From NCBI RefSeq assembly GCF_000725485.1, contig NZ_JOAG01000027.1, positions 247,707 through 311,706 of the forward strand: a stretch of 64,000 bases of DNA. Reading direction: 5' to 3'. Below, in pieces: positions 57,860 to 64,000 of this stretch. The position numbers and the translations under genes are program-made. Numbering within the stretch: position 1 is the first letter of the stretch; every line of letters starts with the position of its first letter. The notes below the pieces were generated by a model. The model saw only the letters and a program-made list of their open reading frames with translations. It was not told where the DNA came from and made no database searches. The stretch is from Nonomuraea candida (GTDB lineage Bacteria > Actinomycetota > Actinomycetes > Streptosporangiales > Streptosporangiaceae).

Positions 57860-58353
57860 GGTAACCGCTCTTCGTGGCTCGGCGGCGCAGCAAGGTGACC
57901 GGTGCGGGTCGTCGTGTCCGGCCGGGGTAGGGCAGGCATGTCTCCTCCTCGCTCCATGCCGGTCCTGTCGTCCCTTATCCGGGTCGGCCACCGGTCCGCT
58001 CATCCGGGATCGGACGTTCGGGATCCGGCCGTCCCGGATCGGCTATTCAGGGCCGGTCGTTCGGGGCCCGGTCGTTCGGCGTCCGGGTTCCTGGGAACCG
58101 GACATCCGGGATCTTGTTCAGGCAGTACACCGTCGTGGGTGTTCGGGCGCGCTGCCGGTCCACCCGGGCTTGCCGCGCCGTGGTGGTCAACCGGCCCGCC
58201 CGGCCTCGCCCGACCTGTGGTGGTAACCGGTCCGCGCCTGCTCACTCCGCTCTCAGTACGTGTAACGCCGGCCCCTCCCCTCCGGCGTGATCTCCTCCTC
58301 CGGTCGGCGTCCGGGGCCCAGCCCGCGGACGCCCCGGGCGGCCGGCCGGGGGC
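57860..58353. other. Convergent intergenic region with degenerate repeats
   Basis: 494 bp. Words such as GGTCGTTCGG, CATCCGGGATC and GTCCGG recur between about 57980 and 58120, a decayed tandem array. No frame resembles a known protein and no ribosome-binding site stands out. Confidence 0.5.
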
Positions 58354-58764
58354 TCAGCCGGTGGGCGCCAGGTAGGGGACCTGCCGGGGGATCAGGGCGG
58401 CGAGCTTGACCTCGCCGGCGTCGCCGAGGGGGTCGTCGGGTTTGGTGAGCGCGGCTTCGTACGGTCTGGCCGAGCTCACCTCCACCTCGTATCGCCACAT
58501 CTTGGCGGCCGTCGGGCCGAAGACGCGGCAGCGGAACGCGCCCGTCACCTCGATGTAGTCGTGAGGCTTGAGGCCGCGCAGCACGGCGGCCGTCTCGGGG
58601 TTGAACGTCACGCAAGGGACGCTGTCGCTCAGCGCCGCGCCTCGCCTGTGGCGGCGCCGGCGCACGATGATGCGCCACTTCGTCACGGTGTCGCCGCTCG
58701 GCATGGGGTGATCCTCGACGGGCGCCGAGAGCCTTCCCACCAGCAAGACCTCGTTGCGATCCAC
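58354..58764 (-). CDS. SSB-like OB-fold protein
   Basis: 136 residues. N-terminal N-E-V-L-L-V-G-R-L-S near residue 4 and W-R-I-I-V-R-R-R near 30 match single-stranded DNA-binding proteins; V-P-C-V-T-F and Y-I-E-V-T-G-A-F-R follow in OB-fold order. It lacks the acidic tip of housekeeping SSB, so it is probably an accessory paralogue. GTG 58764 has AGGAGG 6 bases upstream. Divergent from a metallo-hydrolase gene. Confidence 0.8.
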   Translation of the reverse strand: MDRNEVLLVGRLSAPVEDHPMPSGDTVTKWRIIVRRRRHRRGAALSDSVPCVTFNPETAAVLRGLKPHDYIEVTGAFRCRVFGPTAAKMWRYEVEVSSARPYEAALTKPDDPLGDAGEVKLAALIPRQVPYLAPTG

Positions 58765-58830
58765 GGTCGTCCTCCTATCGGTGCTCTGGTGGAGATCACT
58801 CTCTACGATGAGGAGGTGGCCGGATCGGCT

Positions 58831-58843
58831 AGAACGCCGTTCT
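58831..58843. promoter_or_regulatory. Palindrome between SSB-like and metallo-hydrolase genes
   Basis: AGAACGCCGTTCT, 5-bp arms around 3 bases, in the 105-bp divergent promoter region. Spacing differs by one from GAAC-N4-GTTC LexA boxes. Confidence 0.4.
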
Positions 58844-58869
58844 GGGGATAACGGCTGAAGGGGTCGGGA

Positions 58870-59802
58870 GTGCCTGTGGACAACATCACCGCGCTGGGCG
58901 GCGACGTCTATGAGATCGACACCAAGATGGCCGGCTACTCGGGCATCACGGCCGGATATCTGATCCTGAGCGCTCGGCCGTGCCTGGTGGAGACGGGGAC
59001 GTCGACCTCGGCTCCGGTCGTACGGGACGCGATCGCCTCCCTCGGCGTCGGCCCCGAGGACCTGGCCACGGTCGTCGTGACCCACATCCACCTCGACCAC
59101 GCGGGCGGCGTCGGGGACATCGCCAGGTTCTTCCCGTCCGCGCAGGTCGTCGTACACGAGAAGGGCGCCCGCCACCTCGCCGAGCCCTCGCGGCTCATGG
59201 CCAGCGCGCGCATGGTCTGGGGCGACCGGCTCGACACGCTCTTCGGCGAGCTGTCCCCCACCGAGGCGGAACGCATCGTCGCCCTCGGCGACACCGGCGC
59301 GATCGACCTCGGCAACGGACGCACGCTGAACAGCCACTACTCCCCGGGCCACGCGAGACACCACGTGGGCCTGGTCGACTCCGCCACCGGCGACCTGTAC
59401 GTCGGCGACGCGGCCGGCGTCTACCTGCCCGAATCGGGCGACGTGCGACCCGCGACGCCTCCGCCGGACTTCGATCTGAAGACCGCACTCGACTCGATCG
59501 CGCTGTTCGAGGCATTAGGGCCGCAGCGGTTGCTGTTCAGCCACTACGGGCCGGTCGATGCCGTTCAGGAGACGCTTGAGCGGTCCGCGGAGGAGCTGCG
59601 GATCTGGGTGGACCTCACGCGACAGGCCCGGTCCGAGGGGATGGACCTGGATCATGCCGTCGCGATGGTGAGGGATCGCACCAAGGAGCGCTATCGGGCG
59701 TCGCCGTCCGATGAGGGAGCGGCTGAGCAGCTTGAGATATTGAGTGGCGCTTCGTCCAACGTGGCAGGAATCCTGCACTGGCTGGATCGCGTCTCTCCCT
59801 GA
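58870..59802 (+). CDS. Metallo-beta-lactamase fold hydrolase
   Basis: 310 residues. T-H-I-H-L-D-H-A-G-G near residue 75 holds the metal ligands; S-P-G-H-A-R-H-H near 160 and V-G-D-A-A-G near 178 continue the site, and F-S-H-Y-G near 222 supplies the last histidine. Larger than the other metallo-hydrolase in the window, with a helical C-terminal domain. Substrate unknown. GTG 58870 or GTG 58876; the latter has GGGAG at good spacing. Confidence 0.86.
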   Translation: MPVDNITALGGDVYEIDTKMAGYSGITAGYLILSARPCLVETGTSTSAPVVRDAIASLGVGPEDLATVVVTHIHLDHAGGVGDIARFFPSAQVVVHEKGARHLAEPSRLMASARMVWGDRLDTLFGELSPTEAERIVALGDTGAIDLGNGRTLNSHYSPGHARHHVGLVDSATGDLYVGDAAGVYLPESGDVRPATPPPDFDLKTALDSIALFEALGPQRLLFSHYGPVDAVQETLERSAEELRIWVDLTRQARSEGMDLDHAVAMVRDRTKERYRASPSDEGAAEQLEILSGASSNVAGILHWLDRVSP

Positions 59803-59869
59803 CGCACGCGACGGCCCCCGATCGCGACATGCGCGGCGTGCGACATGCCGGCGTGCGGCGTGCGGGAGG

Positions 59870-59956
59870 TGTGACGTGCCAGCGTGCGGCGTGCCAGCGT
59901 GCGGCGTGCCAGCGTGCGGCGTGCGGCGTGCGGCGTGCGGCGTGCGGCGTGCGGCA
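59870..59956. repeat. 15-bp and 7-bp tandem repeats
   Basis: Three copies of GTGCCAGCGTGCGGC are followed by five or more copies of GCGTGCG-type 7-mers. Sits just past the stop of the metallo-hydrolase and before the end of the convergent Arg/Gly protein gene. Confidence 0.9.
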
Positions 59957-60052
59957 GGCAGCGGGTGGCGAACAGCAGCACGCCCGCCGCACCACCTCCG
60001 CCCCGCTCTCATGCGGGCAGGAGGTCGTACGGCGGGCGTGACCGCTGGTGTG

Positions 60053-62737
60053 TCAGTCCTGCTTCTTGGGCTTGTCCTCGGTCGATTCGCCGGGCTCGTC
60101 GAGCACGTCACCGAAGTTCGGCTCGATGAACGCCGGCGTGATGCCCGGCGCCTCGCCCGCCTCCGCCGTCTCTCCCGCCTGCTCCGCCGTCCCGGCGGCA
60201 TCAGCGGTGTCCCCGGTCGAGGCGGTGTCCCCGGTCGAGGCAGTGTCCCCGGTCGAGGCAGTGTCAGCGGTCGAGGCGGCCTCCGGCTCGTCCTCGGCGG
60301 TGGCTTCCGGCTGGTCCTCGGCGGCGGCGGATTCCGGCTGGTCCCGCTCCGCCTCCGCCGCCCGGGCAGCCGGGACGGGTTCCTCTTCGTCCAGTACGTC
60401 CCCGGCAACGGCCTGCTGCGCCGCCTCGTCCCGAACGCCGGCGGCCTCGGCAGGCTCCGCGTCCCGGCCGTCGTCAGGCTCCGAGCCGAGAGCGTCGGCA
60501 GAAGACCCGGCCGTGACGCCGGCAGGCTCCTCGTCCAGGAGGTCGTCCGCCTCGGCGAGGGCCTCGGCGTCGTCGGGCTCCTCGTCCACCACCACCGTGC
60601 CCCCGGGCTCGGTCACGCCGCCGTCGTCGGAGTCGTCCTCGTAGTCGAAGTCCTCCTCGAGGTCCTCGATGACGGCTCCGGTCAGCTCGGCGTACCGCTC
60701 GGCGGCGTCCGTCTCCCCGTCCTCGTCGAAGGCCATCGCCCGGCCGAACCACTCCGTGGCCGCCTCCTGGTGCCCGGCGTCGGCCAGCGCGTCGGCGTAC
60801 GCGAACGCCAGCCGCGCCGACCACGGCTTCGGCTGCGGGTCGCGCAGCTCGGACAGTCGCTGCAGGGTGATCACCGCGGCGTCGTGCTGGCCCAGGTCAC
60901 GGCGGGCGCCGGACTCGACGATGGTCAGCTCGATGCGGCCGGCCCGGTCGAGGCGTTCGGCTTCGGGCGAACGTACGAGATCGATGGCCCGCTCCGGACG
61001 GCCGAGACCGCGCTCGCAGTCGGCCATGATCGGCAGGTACGCCTCCGAACCCGTCATCCTCCTGGCCGCCCGCAGGTCGCTCAGCGCCTCCGAGAAGTGC
61101 CCGGCGTGGTAGGCGACGATGCCCGCGGCCTCACGTACGACACCGATGCGGGCCGCGAACCTGCGCGCCACCTTCGTGTGCTCGTGCGCCCGGTCGGGAT
61201 CGTCCTCCTCCAGCGCCCGCTCGGCGGCCACCAGGTGGCGTCCGACGAGGTCGGCGAGGTCGCCGGGCAGCGAACGCAGCTCATCGAGGACTTCCTTGTC
61301 GAGCTCGTCGACCGTGATGTCGGGCGCGACCTCGGGCAGCTTCTCGCGCTGCGGTGCCTCGCCGGCAGCGTCGCGGTCGCTCCTCCCGTACCTGGCGCGG
61401 GTCCCGTCACCGGGACGCTCCTCGCGGCCCTCCCTGGAGAACGGACGGGAGTCGCGCTGGTCCCTCTCGCGGAAACCGCCTTCACGCCGGTCACCGTAGC
61501 CGCCCTCACGGCGCGGCCCACGGTCATCGCGGAAGCCGCCCTCACGACGGGGACCACCGTAGCCGCCCTCACGACGGGGACCGCGGTCGTCGCGGAAGCC
61601 GCCCTCGCGGCGGGGACCGCCGTAGCCGCCCTCACGGCGCGGCCCGCGGTCGTCACGGAAGCCGCCCTCACGCCGCTCGCCGTAACCGCCCTCACGACGA
61701 GGACCGCGATCATCACGGAACCCGCCCTCACGACGGGGACCGCTGAAGCCGCCCTCACGCCGCTCGCCGTATCCGCCTTCACGGCGCGGTCCGCGATCGT
61801 CGCGGAACCCGCCCTCGCGGCGCGGGCCACGGTCGTCACGGAAGCCACCCTCGCGGCGGGGACCGCCGTAGCCGCCCTCGCGACGCGGACCCCGATCGTC
61901 CCGGTCCCGGAACGTACGGCGGTCGTCGCCCTCACGGCGCGGGCCACGGTCCTCGTAGCCACCCTCGCGACGGGAGGGGGAGCCGCCTTCACGGCGCGGC
62001 CCGCGATCGTCACGGAACCCGCCCTCACGACGGGGACCACCGAACCCGCCTTCACGGCGCGGCCCACGGTCATCACGGAACCCGCCCTCGCGACGCGGAC
62101 CGCGATCATCGCGGAAGCCGCCCTCACGGCGCGGCCCGCGGTCGTCACGGAAGCCGCCCTCACGCCGCTCGCCGTAACCGCCCTCACGACGAGGACCGCG
62201 ATCATCGCGGAACCCGCCCTCACGACGGGGACCGCCGTAACCGCCCTCGCGACGGTCGCCGGAGCGGTTGTCACGACGGGGCGCGAAGTCGTCCCGATCC
62301 CGATAGGTGCGGCGCTCGTCACTGCGCGGCCCGCGGTCGTCACTGCGCGGCCCCCGGTCGTCTCCGCGAGGCCCGCGGTCGTCCCCTTCACGTCGGGGAC
62401 CTCGGTAGCCGCCCTCACGCCTGGGGCCGGCACCGCCTTCGCGGCGGTCGCCGTAGCCGCCCTCACGACGAGGACCCCGGTCGTCCCGATCGCGGAACGG
62501 CCGGCGCTCGTCTCCCTCGCGGCGTCCGCCGCGGTCGTCTCGATTGTCGTCGCGTCGCGGCCCCCGGTCATCCCGGTTGAAGGAGCGCGACCTGTCGTCG
62601 GAACGGAACGGACGGTCGCTGCCGGAGTCTCGCCCGCGAGAGCCGTAGCCACCGCTCCTGCCGCTTCCGCCGGCGCGCCTCTCCCCGTAGTCGCCGCGTC
62701 CGCGCTGTCCGCCGTCCGATCCGTTATCTCTGTTCAC
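60053..62737 (-). CDS. Arg/Gly-repeat, TPR-like protein with acidic tail
   Basis: About 894 residues in three parts. Residues 1-425: disordered, built from [11 protein letters not shown] repeats. About 460-685: helical TPR-like domain ([37 protein letters not shown]), which I recall as a conserved actinobacterial domain. 690-894: highly acidic with T-A-S-T-G-D repeats. RGG-like arrays bind RNA and favour condensates; the acidic tail could counter the basic head. Start uncertain: GTG 62737 (N-R-D-N) or GTG 62761. First gene before the rRNA operon end. Confidence 0.82.
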   Translation of the reverse strand: MNRDNGSDGGQRGRGDYGERRAGGSGRSGGYGSRGRDSGSDRPFRSDDRSRSFNRDDRGPRRDDNRDDRGGRREGDERRPFRDRDDRGPRREGGYGDRREGGAGPRREGGYRGPRREGDDRGPRGDDRGPRSDDRGPRSDERRTYRDRDDFAPRRDNRSGDRREGGYGGPRREGGFRDDRGPRREGGYGERREGGFRDDRGPRREGGFRDDRGPRREGGFRDDRGPRREGGFGGPRREGGFRDDRGPRREGGSPSRREGGYEDRGPRREGDDRRTFRDRDDRGPRREGGYGGPRREGGFRDDRGPRREGGFRDDRGPRREGGYGERREGGFSGPRREGGFRDDRGPRREGGYGERREGGFRDDRGPRREGGYGGPRREGGFRDDRGPRREGGYGGPRREGGFRDDRGPRREGGYGDRREGGFRERDQRDSRPFSREGREERPGDGTRARYGRSDRDAAGEAPQREKLPEVAPDITVDELDKEVLDELRSLPGDLADLVGRHLVAAERALEEDDPDRAHEHTKVARRFAARIGVVREAAGIVAYHAGHFSEALSDLRAARRMTGSEAYLPIMADCERGLGRPERAIDLVRSPEAERLDRAGRIELTIVESGARRDLGQHDAAVITLQRLSELRDPQPKPWSARLAFAYADALADAGHQEAATEWFGRAMAFDEDGETDAAERYAELTGAVIEDLEEDFDYEDDSDDGGVTEPGGTVVVDEEPDDAEALAEADDLLDEEPAGVTAGSSADALGSEPDDGRDAEPAEAAGVRDEAAQQAVAGDVLDEEEPVPAARAAEAERDQPESAAAEDQPEATAEDEPEAASTADTASTGDTASTGDTASTGDTADAAGTAEQAGETAEAGEAPGITPAFIEPNFGDVLDEPGESTEDKPKKQD
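61470..62640 (-). repeat. Arg/Gly/Asp coding repeat array
   Basis: About a dozen 33-39-bp units encode [13 protein letters not shown], interleaved with Y-G-E-R-R-E-G-G and Y-G-G-P-R-R-E-G-G. Units are 85-100% identical in DNA over blocks, in particular between 61500 and 62250. Some multi-unit blocks recur, as if copied together. Confidence 0.92.
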
Positions 62738-62828
62738 TTCTGGTCCATTTCGTTGGCTCACCCAGCGGACTCTCAACGACGGTCCACCGTGGCTGGTCGC
62801 CGCCCGCCCGCGGGCCTTACGCGACGAA

Positions 62829-62867
62829 GGCCACCCGTGGGGGTGGCCCGGTCATACCAGCCTAGCA
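62829..62867 (-). promoter_or_regulatory. Candidate extended -10 promoter and leader hairpin
   Basis: TGCTAGGCT on the minus strand (62859-62867) is an extended -10. About 10 bases downstream GGCCACCC and GGGTGGCC form an 8-bp hairpin (62829-62848) in the predicted leader of the Arg/Gly protein gene. Confidence 0.45.
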
Positions 62868-63620
62868 AGTCGCGCAACGTCCACGAGCCCGGCGCAACCC
62901 GAATAACGACGGGACCGTGAACTCGCGGTCAACGAGACAGCTCCGCATGTCACCACGCCTGCATGAAATCACCGATCCCCACCACCGAATTCCGGCCCCA
63001 TTGACCGAGGACGAACTCAACCCACCCGGTGAAATCCGCCACCCTTCTTCCGGAGCCCACCTCCTCGGCCTGCCTCCGAAAAAGAGAACCCTTTCGCCTG
63101 GGCAACCGGCTATGGCATCGAAGGCGTGGGTGCCGACATGAGCAAAGTCCTTCTGAGCGCAGCCCGAACCTCCGCCAAGAGCTCGCCTGGCCGACCAGAA
63201 CACCTTCCTCCCGGAACACCTTCCTCGAAGCGCACGCCACCACGTATCCCTGCTCGGTGCGGCCGACCCCCGTATCACCGCTTGGTGCGGCCGACCACGC
63301 CGAGGGGCGCCGGCTCCGAACATCTTGGAAATGACGCTGACCGACCCGGACAACTGTGACCCGTATGTTGCGAGCCTCATGGCGGACGCAGAGCGGCTGA
63401 CCGCGTGACAACCCCAATGACGGGGACGCACCGGCGGCTGACGGAGGAGGAACGGGGTCGGTCAAGCGGCCGAGCCCTAAGGCGAGCACCGGACAAATCC
63501 GCCAGGGGCCGCCCGGATCCAACAGGGGCCGGCATCGTGCTCTGGGACTTCGAGCCGGGCAACATGCTGCTGGGCTGCACGTGAGTTCCCAGATACGTTC
63601 GTGCCCGCTCCCAAACGCAG
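62868..63620. other. Region beside the rRNA operon, no supported gene
   Basis: About 750 bp of mixed, lower-GC sequence. Two small rightward frames (63331-63408, 25 residues; 63417-63584, 55 residues) look protein-like for short stretches (A-S-L-M-A-D-A-E-R-L; I-V-L-W-D-F-E-P-G-N) but have no partner domains; they may be gene remnants. Confidence 0.45.
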
Positions 63621-63651
63621 AAAGGCCCCGACGCGCGGCGTCGGGGCCTTT
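63621..63651 (-). terminator. rRNA operon terminator
   Basis: AAAGGCCCCGACGC and GCGTCGGGGCCTTT form a perfect 14-bp stem with a 3-base loop, 10 bases past the 5S rRNA 3' end on the minus strand, followed by a T-containing stretch. Confidence 0.92.
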
Positions 63652-63661
63652 CCAAAGATTG

Positions 63662-63777
63662 TCCGGCGGTGACCTACTCTCCCACACTCTCCCGAGTGCA
63701 GTACCATCGGCGCAGGGAAGCTTAACTTCCGGGTTCGGAATGTGACCGGGTGTTTCCTTCCCGCCATAACCGCCGTA
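63662..63777 (-). rRNA. rrf: 5S ribosomal RNA
   Basis: Reverse strand reads TACGGCGGTTATGGCGGG at the 5' end, CATTCCGAACCCGGAAG and GATGGTACTGC in the middle, and CACCGCCGGA at the 3' end; the two ends pair (helix I). Length about 116 bases, normal for actinobacteria. Confidence 0.97.
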
Positions 63778-63891
63778 ACCCTGCGAAACAGCTGTTTGCT
63801 GTCTCAGAATTACATAGCGGACGCGAGCAAGATTTCCTTTGGTGTGGCGCAGCTCCGGACCCGGCGAAGAGTAACAGAGCGCAGCACACAC

Positions 63892-63908
63892 CAAAGCATT
63901 ATGCTTTG
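63892..63908 (-). other. Inverted repeat in the 23S-5S spacer
   Basis: CAAAGCAT and ATGCTTTG flank one base, directly at the 23S 3' end. Such stems are commonly processing sites in rRNA precursors. The remaining spacer (63778-63891) holds no tRNA. Confidence 0.55.
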
Positions 63909-64000
63909 TGGTCAAGTCCTCGGCCTATTAGTACCGGTCAGCTCCACACGTTACCATGCTTCCACCTCCGGCCTATCAACCCGGTCGTCTACCGGGAGCC
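63909..64000 (-). rRNA. rrl: 23S ribosomal RNA, 3' end (partial)
   Basis: Reverse strand carries GACCGGTACTAATAGGCCGA and ends in GGACTTGACCAC, the universally recognisable 23S 3' terminus. The gene continues beyond the window. Confidence 0.96.

Noticed and set aside
58831..58843. SOS (LexA) box upstream of the SSB-like gene
   Set aside because: Half-sites GAAC and GTTC are 3 rather than 4 bases apart and flanks do not match the actinobacterial consensus; kept only as a generic palindrome.
59744..62920. Very long rightward frame opposite the Arg/Gly repeat gene
   Set aside because: It is the antisense shadow of a GC-biased repeat; it runs through the 59.9-kb noncoding repeat, has Ala/Thr/Val low complexity and no domain or ribosome-binding site.
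63331..63584. Two small rightward frames near the rRNA operon
   Set aside because: 25 and 55 residues, no good translation signals, no family; may be remnants.
62950..63915. 321-residue leftward frame
   Set aside because: It runs through the 5S rRNA gene and its terminator.

Overview
The window is high-GC DNA with GTG and TTG starts, leaderless-looking promoters of the TAnnnT type, and marker genes typical of actinobacteria: opcA, rbpA, whiA, the steA-steB pair, a mycothiol-dependent isomerase fold and tlyA next to nadK and recN. Gene content and order fit a filamentous actinobacterium of the Streptosporangiales type (Nonomuraea/Streptosporangium-like); the genus is inference. Most of the window is core chromosome. 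I see no phage, plasmid, insertion sequence, CRISPR array or tRNA gene.

Layout. 1-4.3 kb: haem A biosynthesis (ctaA, ctaB) flanking a DUF218 membrane protein and a PrsW-type protease. 4.6-12.8 kb: one co-directional carbon operon, tkt-tal-pgi-zwf-opcA-pgl, covering the pentose phosphate pathway, with start/stop overlaps and a strong terminator. 12.9-21.8 kb: mixed genes (adenosine-deaminase-family enzyme, methyltransferase, frameshifted lipoprotein, stand-alone Clp N-domain protein, ACT-GNAT acetyltransferase, FAD oxidoreductase, YtcJ-type amidohydrolase). 22-25.8 kb: gap-pgk-tpiA-secG-rbpA. 27.1-32.3 kb: uvrC-rapZ-yvcK-whiA. 32.3-37 kb: three tandem Rieske lipoproteins and uvrA. 37.2-41.8 kb: mycothiol-type isomerase plus a metallo-hydrolase, then pssA, psd and terC, the last under a probable Mn2+ (yybP-ykoY) riboswitch. 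42-52.4 kb: a long leftward run, tlyA-nadK-recN-steA-steB(mctB)-MraY-like-MurJ-like-GT4, joining cell division to lipid-linked glycan synthesis. 52.5-62.8 kb: SCP2, HAD phosphatase, a TipAS-domain protein behind a MerR-type promoter, TPR, DUF1015, SSB-like, metallo-hydrolase, and a large Arg/Gly-repeat TPR protein. 63.6-64 kb: the 3' end of a leftward rRNA operon (23S end, 5S, terminator).

Cross-cutting observation. Many gene junctions, especially the 3' ends of genes, carry local tandem repeats of 7-63 bp, each junction with its own unit, and the same kind of repeat has expanded in frame inside several genes (DUF218 N-terminus, DUF1015 insert, the Arg/Gly protein). These are simple direct repeats without mobile-element features.

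Coordinates of start codons were chosen by ribosome-binding site, overlap with the previous gene, or family N-terminus; uncertain ones are flagged. Family assignments come from motif recognition by eye; no database search was run.
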